NCBI RefSeq assembly: GCF_002878395.1
Contig: NC_061116.1
Location: forward strand, 119,109,534-119,173,533
From: Capsicum annuum
Lineage: Eukaryota; Streptophyta; Magnoliopsida; Solanales; Solanaceae
DNA length: 64,000 nt
Reading direction: 5' to 3'
A model generated the notes under the pieces. That model saw only the letters and a program-made list of their open reading frames with translations. It was not told the origin of the DNA and made no database searches. Both the position numbers and the translations under genes were made by a program. Positions 1 through 11,489 of the stretch are shown piece after piece (position 1 is the stretch's first letter; each line of letters opens with the position of its first letter).

Positions 1-1051
1 GAATGACCAAGCAGAGTCAGCCTTGGCACACCAGGGATTCTATGGTGGCTAGTCCGACTGTTTCTGGTGGTATGACTTTGGAGTAGCGCAAAAGGAAAGA
101 GGAGAGAGACCAGGACATGGCCCACTTAAAGACATAGATAGACTTGCTTACCAAGCACTTGCTGTCAAGCAAGACCGAAATGGTTAAGGCTGTGGAATCT
201 CAAGGTACTGTGGCTATGAGTACTGATGTAGAGGCAGACTATGTGAGTAATCAGGGGGTTTCTGAGGCAATATCCAATGGAACCAAGGTCGGAACATTTA
301 TGACAAGCCTAATTATAAAGATAGGGAGCAGGGACATTAGAGAAGCAATAATAACATGAGTGGTTTGTATATTCCTCCTGGAAGTCAGGATGCTACAACA
401 ACTAGCTCGGGCAAGATGTTCATGGAGAACATGATAGAAAAGTTGTTGAAAGGAGTGGAACCTACCAACTCGGGGGTAACTACTATGAAGAGTGAATCCT
501 CTACCTTCAGTCAGTTGGTTAGCTCACATTCTGCTTCTATTAAGCAGTTGGAGCAGCAGATGAGTCAACTTTCGGCTACACTGAACCAAAGAAAAAGTGG
601 TACTTTACTTAGTGATATGGTTCAAAATCCATGGAATGATGGCCCATGTATGGCGATTACCACTCAAAGTGGTAAGTTGTTACTTGGCCCTTCTATGGGC
701 AAATCTGTACAAGATAAGTTAAGAGTTGATGAACCTGAAGAAAGTAATCCAGTGGAGTTTGAGAAGCTTGATAGCTCTGTAGATGATTTGGAGAAGGAAG
801 AGGAAGTGGTGTTAAAGACTATCCCTAGACCACCACCTCCCTTTTCTCAACTATTGAACAAAAAGGTTGAGGATGCAAAATTTGGTAAGTTCATGGCAAT
901 GCTCAAGCAACTGACAATTAATGTTTCTTTTGAAGCACTTGAGCAAATGCCACGATATGCAAGGTTCATGAAAGACCTCATCATGAAGAAGATAAAGGTC
1001 AGCAGTGAGCAGGTGGACAATCTCCACCATTGCAGTGCGGTTTCCACATAA
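1..1051 (+). pseudogene. gag: gag remnant of Athila/Tat-like element
   Basis: Reading is open from about 144 to 250 in one frame (DLLTKHLLS-type start), then continues in the frame of 356-1051 (231 codons). Upstream of 356 that second frame still reads as Gag (NIQWNQG, YDKPNYKD) but carries a TGA at about 263-265 and a TAG at about 339-341, so the ATG at 356 is only the first Met after a stop. The central part has a Gln-rich helical segment (residues about 60-80 of the 231) and the C-terminal part has an acidic stretch followed by PPPPFSQLL and FMKDLIMKK, the usual link to the protease. It is broken by at least one frameshift and two stops. The 5' part is outside the window. Confidence 0.75.
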
Positions 1052-1057
1052 TTCTAA

Positions 1058-1559
1058 GTGCAAAGGAAGGCTGACCCAGGAGCGTTCACTATTCCATGTA
1101 AAATTAGGTCTTTGGATGTTACAAAGGCATTATGTGATTTGGGTGATAGTGTGAATCTGATGCCACTGGCTGTATATAACAAGCTCGATTTAGAAGCTCC
1201 TACACCCACTAACATGCAACTTGTAATGGCGGATAGGTCAATAAAGCAGTCGGTTGGAATTTTTCCATGATATGTTGGTAAAAGTGACAGACTTTATTCT
1301 TTCTGTTGATTTTGTGGTATTGGATTGTTATATGGACTTTGAGGTACCCATTATTTTGGGTAGGCGATTCTTAACAATAGGAAGAGTAATAGTAGACATG
1401 AAGTTGAACGAGCTTAAATTTAGGCTCGGTAAGAAAGAAGCAAAATTCAAAATGCATCAACCCATGTCACAACAAAATGATATGAATGTCTTCTCTATCG
1501 TTGACATCTTCTATGATGATGGAAAAAAGGGATCAACAAGTTGTCTTGGCGAAGTCTAA
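1058..1559 (+). pseudogene. retropepsin (aspartic protease) remnant
   Basis: Two overlapping frames (1058-1270 and 1254-1559) together cover a Ty3 retropepsin. The active-site region reads LCDLGDSVNLMP; family members usually have a small residue where this copy has the second Asp. The flap/second half shows VLDCYMDFEVPIILGRRFL, the conserved hydrophobic-hydrophobic-Gly strand. A single frameshift near 1255-1270 separates the halves. It is followed by a stop and by the motif TTGGGAGGCAACCCA (1607-1621), which in related elements follows the end of pol; here it follows the protease directly. Confidence 0.75.
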
Positions 1560-3640
1560 CTAGTCAAGATAACCCAGTCGTGTTGCAACAGTAAATCAGG
1601 CACTATTGGGAGGCAACCCAAAGTTTTTATATTTAAGCAAGTCTTTTTAAAATTAGGATTTAGTATAGAAAAGGTGGAAAAATGAAAAGGTCAGCTGGAA
1701 GGTCAGGAAGACATCTGTGATAAGCCGTCATAACTGTGGCGAGCTATCACGATCATCGTCAGTTAGATTAGGGTGGAGAAATTCTCTGCTTAAGGGTGAT
1801 GAAGATCGTGATGGACTATCACACTCGTGACAAGCCATCACAAATCGTCGTCAGCCCAAAGCCTAAAATCTGAAAAATGGGCCTAACTTTAAGCAAATCT
1901 AACTCGGCCCAAATCGCAAACCTTTTCAAATTTCCACCACTTTTAACTTCTTTTTCTTTAGTCATTTATTTCCTTATTTAAAATATTTCCCATCCTTTGC
2001 AAAAACACTATAAGAAAACAATATTCCTTTGTGTTTGGGTTACACTAAAAAAATCAAGAAAAAAAGGTAAAAAAAGGCGAAAAAGAAGGCAGAGAAGGTA
2101 GAGGTGAAGAAGGCAAGATTGGAGTCCCTGGCTGATACTGAGAAGTGGGAGGCAGCCATCAAAGCTAGGGCTACAGGTGCTTTATCTAGCCAGGCTCAAC
2201 CACCACAAAGCCAGATGCTCCTGATGGGGAGAAGACATCAGATGATGCAGTAGCAGGGTCGAAGACCCAGGATCCACGTGCTTGACTGTCTTCAGGTATA
2301 CGCTAACCCTTAGTGTATCTTATTTTTTATTTTAAATTGAGGGTGTAGGGTAAATTGTTGTTGTAATATATTATGTAGATAATTAGGAGAGTACAAGTAC
2401 TTGAGGCAGTTTGCTTATTCTGTGATTTTTTAGTACCTATCCAGTGGTCTGATCTATTATGTACTGTGTGAATTGCATTCATTGTGACCACTGTGTATCT
2501 TTTTATGGCGTTAGTATGGAATGACCTGTGTTAAATAAGTGCATAAACCAAATAAGTAGTGATATGCAAGATACTTGTGTGCTATATGTGTGTAAGGTCT
2601 TACTCAATTCTCGTTGTGCGTTGAATCTAGAACTTGCCCTGTTAGTTATGCCATATTCATAGGATAGGCGTTAGGAAAGGATCATAGGCCATTTTTGCAT
2701 TTTACCCCCATTTTAGCCTAAATGACCTTCCCAATGTGAATAATATCCCCTGATCCCTGTTTGAGCCTCAATAGCCTATTTCTTTCTTGTACACCTTTCA
2801 CCTTCCCATTTATATCACAATGAATGGCCCTGGTCCTCCTTGGATACTGTGCACCTTGACTTAGTCAAACAACCTAAGTTGAGGGTGGCTATTATAGGGG
2901 TGCATAATCTAATCTGTGTATGAAGAGAGGTAGAATAATAAGGATGAATAAAAAGCTGGGTGTGGTGAAAAAAAATAAAAAAAGAGAAAACTATGTGAAA
3001 AATGATAAAAAGATAATCAGTTAATTGAAAAGACCTCATCCATCTTGAGCATGTATGATAAATAAAAAAGGGAAGAAAAAAAGGTGAAGATTTGAAACCC
3101 CAAGAGTCTAATGTAGTGTCAAGGAGGTTTAGTCACTCTGAAATATCCATGAATATCATACCATCCCCTAGCCTAGTTACAAGATTAAGAAAAGCCCTAT
3201 AGTGATCCTAACTGACCTGTCTGAAGACTTGGGTACTGACTATAAGGGCAAGCCTATGGCATTTGATGCGCAATGTTGGAACTTCGTTCAGAGAGTGAGT
3301 CTTGTGTTTATCCTTGTGTTTATAAATTCTGATATGAGTGAAAAAGGGATTTCTTTGTTACGAGGGCACACTAAGTATGTTGCTAATCCCTTTCTTGTTC
3401 GAATAGTGTGATTTGGGTATGTGTTGGGTTGTTATTGCTGAAATTTTTACCATATTTTGATCCTTGTGAGTTGCATGGGTGTTTTCAATAATAGACACTA
3501 TTGCTCTTATTTTGACTAACCTTGGAGATGGTACATATATTCTGAACGGATATAAGTAGTTAGCTACCGAATTGTACTTTGTATGCTCTTAGTTATGTTA
3601 TGGTTGCTTTAGGACAAGAAATTATTTAAGTTGAGGGTGT
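1560..3640 (+). other. non-coding region between protease and 3' LTR
   Basis: No pol domain is visible. Contents: a TTGGGAGGCAACCCA motif at 1607-1621; two GTGAT...ATCAC hairpin-like units at about 1710-1761 and 1798-1852 related to units in the LTR; a lysine-rich coding remnant at about 2080-2270 (KKARLESLADTEKW then a stop) that I do not recognise beyond being the place of an env-like ORF in autonomous relatives; and three copies of a purine-rich phrase, A-A-R-TTGAGGGTG, at about 2332, 2874 and 3628. The last of these lies directly beside the LTR and is the likely polypurine tract. Confidence 0.55.
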
Positions 3641-5020
3641 TGATGTGTGAGCCCATGCTAACATATTTGAATCTTGTAACTCTAAATTATTGCAAAGTCT
3701 TGAGCAACTTTAGTCATTTTTTATTAGTTTACTTTGATTTTGCAGCAAAAGTAGAGAAGAGGGGGAAACACTAATAAAGGAAGCAAAAAGACTAAAATCA
3801 AAAGCAGATAGAGAGCTAAGTATGGCTGATGACATCTATGACACGTTGTCATCCTAGTGATAGGCCGTCACGGGTGCCGTCAACCCTAAACAGAAGGCGG
3901 GAGTTGCAGAAAGCTTTGTGATGACCTTCATGACATGCCGTCAATATCCTGATAGGATGTCACAATCGTCGTTAACCTTAGGAAGCAGAAGTTGAAATTC
4001 TAAAGACGCTGACGACGTTCGTGATAGGCCGTCAAGATCATGATAGGCTGTCATGGGCGCCGTTGTCTATTCCGAAGAAAGTCTGAAACTTTTAATTTTA
4101 TTTCCTTATTTAGGATTTACTATTTTAAAGCCTTGTTTTAGGGTTTTTATGAATATGAAATTATCAATCTATCCAGCTATCCATTGACATATTGACAATA
4201 TACGATTTTTTTTCTCTCTCTAAGAACAATATTTTAGAGTTTTGCCTTGTGATTCAATTACAAGAACACTTTTGATTTCCTTCATTTTTGTAAGTTAATC
4301 TTTCCAGTTATGAATTCAAATTGTGTGATTATTTCTTGCATCATGAGTAACTAAACACTCTTAACCTGGATTATGGAATCTAGGTTTAGGTCATGATAAA
4401 GTGTTAATTAATTACTCAAGGTTTAATAATTGTTAGAATTTCTTGGTAATTCTGAGATTAGAATTTATGTTCGTTGGTTGCAAATAATAGGTGTACCTAC
4501 ATTGGTTTGTTTGAGAAAGAAATCATAAACAGTAGGAAGTGAATTATCAACAGGGACTCGAAAAGGCTTCGTTTAATAATCAGCGCTGTAACAAGGTTAA
4601 TTAACCTGAGGTAAAATCTGGGCAGTGAGTTGCATTTCCTAAGTTTGGTAGGATTAGGAAATTAGATGCTCGAATAGGTTGAGAGACATTTGAGCATATC
4701 TATATAAATATAGCTTGTCATCCTAACCACCGTGAGAACCTTGAGTTAATGGTAGCATCTATCATGTTCCGTAAGACCTAGTGAACATAATCCTGGTTAT
4801 CTCATAATATCTTGGTTACAAATATTAAGTTCAACGTGATAAATAATTTTCTACAAAACTAAAGCCCCCATTTTAGGAAATAGTAAACTACCAGTGAATT
4901 AAATTGTAAACAACTTGAGTTCACACCCTATTCCTTGTGGGATTCAACCCCAACCTAGTTGGGTTTTATATTTACAACGATCGCTTACACCCATTCAAGA
5001 GTGTAATTTAAGCATTATCA
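3641..5020 (+). repeat. 3' LTR of Athila/Tat-like element
   Basis: Starts TGATGTGTGAG just after the purine tract AAGTTGAGGGTGT and ends with CGCTTACACCC...GAGTGTAATTTAAGCATTATCA, the conserved LTR end of this group. The boundaries are TGA...TCA, and coding sequence of another element starts at the next base. Length 1380 bp. The U3 part holds three hairpin-like units (3828-4066). The partner LTR is not in the window, so no age can be estimated. Confidence 0.7.
3828..4066 (+). repeat. three hairpin-like repeat units in LTR U3
   Basis: Units at about 3828-3884, 3920-3976 and 4011-4066 share a pattern: a GAYGAC start, two internal GTGATAGGCCGTCA-like blocks and a CGTCAACC-like or CGTTGTC end. 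Each unit can pair its start with its end. The same design appears at 1710-1852 and 59041-59267. Confidence 0.6.
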
Positions 5021-5740
5021 ATGGGGATGATGAGTCTGCTTTGTGGAATGTCTTCTCAAGTGCTTTTCTTGATTGCTTCTTTCCTCATGAATTGAGGAAG
5101 GTGAAGGTAGAGGAATTCATGAATTTAAAACAACGCAAGATATCAGTAAAGGAGTACGCCTTGAAGTTTCATCAGCTATATAGCTTTACAATCCTGAGTT
5201 GGTGTCTAGCATAAGGGCTAGAATGAGGAAGTTTGCTTCTGGGTTATCTCGTGAATTGATCTTAGAAAGCAAGGCTACCTTGTTGAACAAGGATATGGAT
5301 ATCTTTAGACTTATGGTGTATATACAACAAGTAGAAGAGGAAAAGAAGAAGTAAGTAGAGATGAGTGAAAGGTAGAGTAAGAAGTTTCGTTATTCGGATC
5401 GGATGGAGGTAAGCATTAGAGTGGTAGAGATAGTGGAAAGTGGTCTAAAATAAAGTGGGGCAATTCTAGTTCCTACTCGATGGCTAGTGCTCTTTATCCA
5501 AAGTTGTCGGGTGATTATTGTTCTCAGTATGATGGTGGGTTTAAAGCACCAGGAACCCAGTATCAGGCAAGCGGGGCTTAGTCTGCTCCATCGTATGTCC
5601 TCCTTGTAGATTATGTGGTCAACTGCACCATAGCGTTTGTGAAGAAAGGAGGAACAAATGCTTCAAATATGGTCAGATTGGTCATATGTTGAGGGATTTT
5701 CCTTTTAAGGTTGCTTCTGGGGAAAATAAGTTTCTTATTG
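5021..5740 (+). pseudogene. gag: gag remnant of Tekay-like element
   Basis: Begins in mid-protein immediately after the LTR; the ATG at 4915 lies in that LTR and is chance. It shows the retrotransposon-gag domain signature (FLDCFFPHELRKVKVEEFMNL, SVKEYALKFHQL), then after a frameshift the region up to a zinc knuckle at about 5600-5700. The knuckle reads C-F-K-Y-G-Q-I-G-H-x4-F, so the second and last Cys of CCHC have been replaced. Several stops (for example 5213 and 5352). Confidence 0.75.
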
Positions 5741-5789
5741 CTACTTCATCAGCTCCCATACCAAGAGGTGCTACTTCTGCTTCTGGCTA

Positions 5790-6300
5790 CGACACTATTT
5801 GGAATCGTATGTACACTATTGCCACTTACCAGGATTCTGAGGCATCCCCTGTGTTGTTACTGGTCGCTCAAACTCTTTTCTCATGATGTAAATTGTCTGC
5901 TTGACCCCAGGTCTACCCTCTCTTATGTGACCTCTTATGTGGCCATTCATTTTGGTTTTCTTCATAAGTATATTTCGGATCCTTTTTCTGTATCCACTCC
6001 TGTGGGTGACTCTACTATGACTAGAGGGATCTATAGGGTCGTGTGTTGTCAGACCATGAAAGGAATACCTCGGTGGATCTAATAGAGTTGGACATGTTAG
6101 ACTTTGATGTGATTTTAGGGATGGATTGGTTGCATTCGTGCTATGTGTCTCTTGACTATCAGACTCAAAAGGTCAATTTCTATTTCCCTAATGAGCCGAT
6201 GATTGAATCGGAAGGTAGTTCCCTAGTACCTAATGGAAGACTTCTAAAGGGTGCCTTTATCAACTCATACATGTTAAAAACTCTAGATCCAAAAGTCCTT
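5790..6300 (+). pseudogene. retropepsin remnant of Tekay-like element
   Basis: Fragments in different frames: a STLSYVTSYVA stretch (about 5911-5945), where the usual DSGATHSF-type site has the first residues disrupted, and DFDVILGMDWLHSC at about 6099-6140, the conserved second half of chromoviral proteases. The reading then leads into the RT through a short linker. At least two frameshifts. Confidence 0.7.
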
Positions 6301-6946
6301 CTTTACAGATTGTCCCTGTGGTCTATGAATTTCCCAAGGTGTTCCCTAATTATCTTCCTGGTGTACCTCCCGATAGGGAAATTTATTTTAGAATTGATCT
6401 ACTTCCAGACACTCATCCTATTTCTATTTCTCCTTACAGAATGGCTACGACCAAGTTGAGAGACCTCCAGGAGAAGTTGAAGGATCTTCTAGATAAGGTT
6501 TTTATTCATCCTAGCGTGTCTCCATGGGGTTCTTCTATTCTTTTCGTGTGTAAGAAGGATGGCTCCCTTTGGATGTGTATTGATTACCGCTAACTAAATA
6601 TGGTGATCGGGAATAATAAGTATTATTTTTTAGAATTGATGATAAGTTTGATTAGCTCCAGGGTGCTAAGTTCTTTTCTAATATTGATCTTCGATTGGGT
6701 TATCATCAATTGAAGATTAGTGAGATGGATATCCTTAAGACTACTTTCCGGACCCGATACGATAATTTTGAGTGTTTGGTAATGTTTTTTAACTTGATTA
6801 ATGCCCCGACAGCATTTATGAATCCTCTGAACCATGTTTTTCGTCAGTTTCTGGACTTGTTTGTCATTGTTTTTACTGATGAGTTTTTGGTGTATTCCAA
6901 GAGTAAGGTAGATCATGTTGATCACCTCCACCTTGTGCTAAAGACC
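6300..6946 (+). pseudogene. reverse transcriptase, N-terminal half, Tekay-like
   Basis: Starts at the conserved linker FPKVFPNYLPGVPPDREI and runs through SPYRMA, WGSSILFVCKKDGSLWMCIDYR, then after a stop and frameshift GYHQLKI, TTFRTRY and NAPTAFMN. The catalytic box, normally [FY]xDD, reads VFTDEFL, so the second Asp is Glu. The reading is cut at the LTR start at 6952, with the remaining RT and RNase H 9.1 kb downstream. Confidence 0.8.
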
Positions 6947-6951
6947 CTTAA
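6947..6951 (+). repeat. target-site duplication, left copy
   Basis: CTTAA abuts the left LTR (6952). The right partner at 16052-16056 is CTCAA, differing at one base. Removing the insertion and one copy restores the Tekay RT reading frame. Confidence 0.75.
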
Positions 6952-9215
6952 TGTCATGATTAGAGTCTACCCCTAGTCGCGACAACGATGCCTATGGTCA
7001 CAAATGACCAAAAGCTAACCTATGAACTAGTTGCTGCTGGGAGAACTGAACAAAATAACAATAGTGCACGTGTGCGAAATATAGTCTAATGAATGTAAAA
7101 CTAATATGAATACTGAAAATAAGGTTCAACCATGAAAATACTAAAAATCTAACTGTCTATTGAAAACACATGCGAACACTGAAAAGACTGATAAGTTAAA
7201 AACTGTCAAATTGTCTGAAAAGCCTCTAAGATTGACTGAGGAGTTGAAAGTACAAGCCCCCAACTAACCCCTACTGACTAAATGTACCGAACAATTGAAA
7301 TAACTAAATTAATCAATCCTTCCTTTAATGTATGAGGACTCACCACTACTGCTGCTGAGTATGCTGAGCTGGCTAAGTTCGATCAGGAAACTAAGTGTCA
7401 GAACCTATGATATAAGAAATCATAGAGCAAAGAAAAGTATGTGATCAGTACTTTAAATGTATTGGTAAATGAGATGAGGACATGGCTGAAATACATGGGG
7501 TAATTATGCATAAATGCATGAACATATAAAAATCTAAGAATGCAAGACTAAGTGCATATCTGTTATGTTACTGAGATAATCTGTAATCTGAAAGACTAAA
7601 TGCTGTAAAACTAAATATCTAAAAGTTTGTACACTTAGTCAACCAAACCTAAACTGAAGATACACCAAATAATCTACTGAGATTATAGGAGCTATCTATA
7701 ACCGACATGCCTTAATTTGATCTATCGAGGTCCAACCTGTAACCCCAGTTGGAAGGGTGTAGATACCTATCCAAGGGTACTAACACTACTTGGCGATGTG
7801 GATCCACAAGTCTGATGTCTCTAGGACGAGGGTGCCTTGCCTAACAGGCGGGGGACCACTCAAAATCTATGGTGGAGCCGTTGGTCTGGTACTTAGGGAT
7901 TGTTACTAGTGCCTTATGCCTAACTGATGGTAAGACGCCATCCCTACCTTCACTCGGTGCTAAGGGTTACTCCCAACTGAATGACAATGATACTGGACTG
8001 GACTGATTTAAACTTAACTGAACAAGATTTCATAACCTATAATGCTCATCATGATTACTTCAACTAATTAAATGATAGAATTCGTGGTTTAACTGAATCA
8101 TAACTGAAATGATCTAAATTCATGTAAAAACACTTAGGTATCGGGTATTCATAACCCACCAGCACTGAATGATCACTAAATAAAATAACAAGCTTAAAAC
8201 TGTAGTAAAGGATCATGGTTCAAAACCCATAAGCATAGACATTCCATCAAGCATGTGGGGATCATGAATTTAAACATAGAAATGCTTTAAATAGCAGAAA
8301 ACAACATTATTACATGATAGATGTCATAAAGGTACAGATTTAACATGGAATTCACTTGAATAAAGCATGGGAAACTCAAATTAATAGAATGAGGAATTTA
8401 AAATCTTGCTTGAAATCATACATAGGCTGAATTGAACTAAAATCACAATGAAAACATGAATTTAAACCCATCTTAAGCAATATAAAATACCATAATAATA
8501 GAAAAATCTATTCTTTAATTGAAAAGAGGATTTTTGGGATCCATGGGTGAAAGGAACCCATGAATGAACACCCCACATACCTTAAACTTTTAACTTGAAA
8601 GAGAAACACCAATTTTGATGCTTTCTTGAAGGTTCTTGAACTTGGGGAACTTGAATTCTTGATTTCTTGGGGATAAAGAAATTGAATTTGTGTTCTTAGG
8701 GAAACGGAATGATTTTCTTGGGATGATAATTGGTGAAGAAGGGAAGAATTATTCCCTAACTAATGCCCAATTCGTGTTTTGAACGATGGGGTTGAGAGGG
8801 AAAAGACCCAATTGCCCTCTGACATTTAAATTTGTAACTGGACGTAACAAGCTTAATATGATATGGTCTTATCCTGGTATTGCATTTCCCTCACCATGAT
8901 GTGGTCTGTATGCCATCAGGACTAATGCCGCATTGCGGGTTATCATAGTAATCCACTGGTTTTGTGATCCAAACATGACTCAAACCCCATCCAAAAAATT
9001 CAAAACTTCTCCGAGGCATGATCCTTATATCTCTAAACATGAATTAACTTGAAATCCAACATCTCGGGGCTGGTAAGACCAAGTTAACAATCCTCCAAGT
9101 TTAAAATCCATAAAAATAACTATCTCCCCAACACTAAGTGAAATTTTCAGGCCTTAAGGCCCTTATGCATACAACTAGAAGTTTAACTGAGCTAAGAATA
9201 GTATGGGGTATTACC
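6952..9215 (-). repeat. 3' LTR of minus-strand gypsy element
   Basis: 2264 bp, from TGTCATGATTAGAG (partner LTR: TGTAATTACCCGAGG) to GGGGTATTAC with a terminal C where the partner has A. It aligns by eye to 14175-16051 except for an extra block of about 390 bp at roughly 7445-7832. It contains no gene. Confidence 0.8.
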
Positions 9216-9236
9216 ATACTTCCCCTTGGGAACATT
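9216..9236 (-). other. polypurine tract region
   Basis: The minus strand reads CCCAAGGGGAAGTAT immediately before the 3' LTR. The same phrase, with GAATGTTCCCAAGGGG, precedes the 3' LTRs at 30440 and 49024, so these three minus-strand elements are related. Confidence 0.6.
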
Positions 9237-9429
9237 CTTCCTCGTATAAGACTGGTTAGACTGAGAGTAACTAAGGTAAATGATATCACATATTGAACAT
9301 GCATTAGTGGCAACATGATTACAGAACTGAGTCTGAAACATGATATGTCAACTAAACTGATGTCATGAATACATGCAATAACATAAGGATGTTTAAATAG
9401 TTGGAACTGAGAATGGAAAAGAGTCAATC

Positions 9430-10770
9430 TAAGGAAAACTGTTACCCCAAGTTGAATCTGAGTTTGCGGAGAAAAGATGAGGGTACTTGGTACGCATATC
9501 TATTTCTTCTTCCTAAGTTGGTCCCTCAACGGAATAATTCCACCATAGAACTTTAACCAAGGAAACTCCTTTGCTCCTTAGTCTACTAATCTGACGTTCA
9601 AGGATCTCAACTGGGACTTCATCATAGGAAAGACTATCCTGAACATCTGCTCTTTCTAAAAGAACAACAATAGCTGAATCACCAATATATTTCTTTCACA
9701 ATGATACATAAAACAAGGAATGCATTGAATCCAAATCTGCAGGCAACTCTAGCTCATAAGCTTCCTTCCCGAAATGGCTCAAAATTCTATAAGGGCCAAC
9801 ATAACGGGGACTGAGCTTCCCTTTCTTACCAAATCTCTTTCAAATAGACTAAGTCACTAATATCAAACTCAAGATCGCTTCTCCTCACATCTGCATAAAA
9901 TTTCTGATCGCTTTGGGTTGTCTTCAATCTCTCTCTAATCAACTGAACTTTTTGCATCACATCAAATAATTAATCTAGCCCTATCAAAGTAGCCTCACCT
10001 TCCTCAAACCAACCAATAGGATATCTACATATCCTTCCATAGATATCCTCAAATGGATCCATTTCAATACTAAAGTGATAGCTGTTATTATAGGCAAACT
10101 CAATCAAAGGTAAGTGGTTGTCTTAACTACCTTAAAAATTGATAACACAAGCTCTCAACATGTCCTCAAAGGTATGAATGGTCCTCTCTACCTAACCATC
10201 TATCTGAGTATAAAAAGTTGTACTGAGATAAACTTGGGTACCAAGACCTTTTTGAAAAGCCTTCCAAAAGTAAGAGGTAAACTGAGTACCTCTATCTGAA
10301 ATGATAGACAAAGGAACTCCATTCAACTTAAACAACTCTCTAATATAAATCCTGGCATAATCCTCAACTGAATACGAAGTATGAACTAGCAAGAAGTAAG
10401 CTGATTTAGTTATTCTATCTACATAACCCAAATCATATCATGTTGACGATGTGTATGAGGAAAACCCATCACAAAATCCATGTTCACTACTTCCCACTTC
10501 CAAGTGGGGCTACTGAACTCCTATAATGTACCACTATGCCTCTAGTGCTCAACTTTAACTTGCTGATAGTTTGAACACTTAGCTACAAATTCAGCAATGT
10601 CCTGCTTCATACCATTCCACCAATAGATTTCCTGAAAGTCATAGTACTTCTTAGTGGTTCCTGGATGAATGGAATATCGCACACCATGCGCTTTCACCAA
10701 AATCTGCTACCTCAAACAAACAACACATAGAACACATAACCTGCCCTGACAATGAAGCACACCATCTCCT
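9430..10770 (-). pseudogene. integrase and C-terminal tail, degenerate
   Basis: Read on the minus strand. The best block (10192-10431) shows VDRITKSAYF with the first catalytic Asp, then the second Asp in SIISDRGTQFTS, then FQKGLGTQVYLST: the rve integrase core. Downstream (lower coordinates, about 10100-9480) lie fragments of the remaining core, of the GKLSPRY-type region and of a chromodomain-like tail, all in mixed frames. The HHCC zinc region is around 10560-10760. Many stops; not functional. Confidence 0.7.
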
Positions 10771-10772
10771 CC

Positions 10773-11478
10773 TTAGGACAAAACCTCTACTTTTTGATCT
10801 CTAACTATTTCCTTTAACCTAACCATACTTGGATCCCTATCTTTCTTTCCTTTTACTTCAGCAACCAATGAAGATTCCAAACTATTCTGAACCCATATAC
10901 TACCCTCAGCTAAATCAACCAACTGAACACCTAATCTAGTAAGCTGATGAACCTTCCTGACTAACTTGTTCTTATCATTCTCAACATGAGAAACACTACC
11001 CATAGACAATCTACTGAGAGCATCTTCGACTACATTGGCCATGCTCGGATGATACAAAACACTTGTGTCATAATATTTTAACAACTCAAGCCCCCTTATC
11101 TGATGAAGATTCAAATTTTTCTGTGAGAACAAATACTACAAACTTTGTGATCTGTTAAGACATTAACATAAACCCCATAAAGATAATGCCTCTAAATTTT
11201 TAAGTCAATAACAACAGCTGCCAACTCAAGATCATGGGTAGGGTAATTCTTCTCATAGGGTTTAGATATCTAGAGGAATAGGCTATGGCCTTACCTCTCT
11301 GTAGAAGAACATAACTAAGATGAACTCTGGAAGAATCAAAGTAAACTACAAACCCCTTTGAACCTTCTACAAAAGTCATGACTGAGGATGAAGTGAGTCG
11401 AGTTATCAACTCCTGAAAACTCTTCTCATATGAATCTAACCACTGAAATTTGAATTTCTTCTGAGTTAATCGAGACAT
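10773..11478 (-). pseudogene. RNase H remnant
   Basis: Two frames. 11478-11200 reads MSRLTQKKFKFQW...FVVYFDSSRVHLSYVLLQ...AIAYSSRYL: the RT tether and RNase H start, with the first catalytic Asp kept. 11132-10773 reads FSQKNLNLHQIRGLELLKYYDTSVLYHPSMANVVEDALSR in part, the conserved end of the domain (N-V-x-E-D-A-L-S-R; family members usually have Ala before the Asp). The frames are separated by stops. Confidence 0.75.
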
Positions 11479-11489
11479 GGGGGATGCAA

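Larger units (their letters stand above)
1..5020 (+). mobile_element. Athila/Tat-like Ty3 element, right part, without RT/INT
   Basis: The stretch runs from inside a Gag gene through a retropepsin remnant, a long non-coding region and a 3' LTR. The Gag/PR wording (proline-rich PPPPF linker, DLGxSxNLMP-type protease site, VPIILGRxFL) is that of plant Athila/Tat-type Ty3 elements. No RT, RNase H or integrase similarity is seen between the protease end (1559) and the LTR start (3641), so this copy is non-autonomous or internally deleted. It ends exactly where the gag of the next element resumes (5021), which suggests insertion into that gag. The left end and left LTR lie outside the window. Confidence 0.75.

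Noticed and set aside
144..359. 71-codon frame as a separate gene
   Set aside because: Its second half is out of frame with the real Gag reading, which continues in the frame of 356-1051.
4915..5214. 99-codon frame with a start in the LTR
   Set aside because: The ATG is in LTR sequence; only the part after 5020 is Gag.
6623..6931. 102-codon minus-strand frame
   Set aside because: Antisense to the Tekay RT; no similarity of its own.
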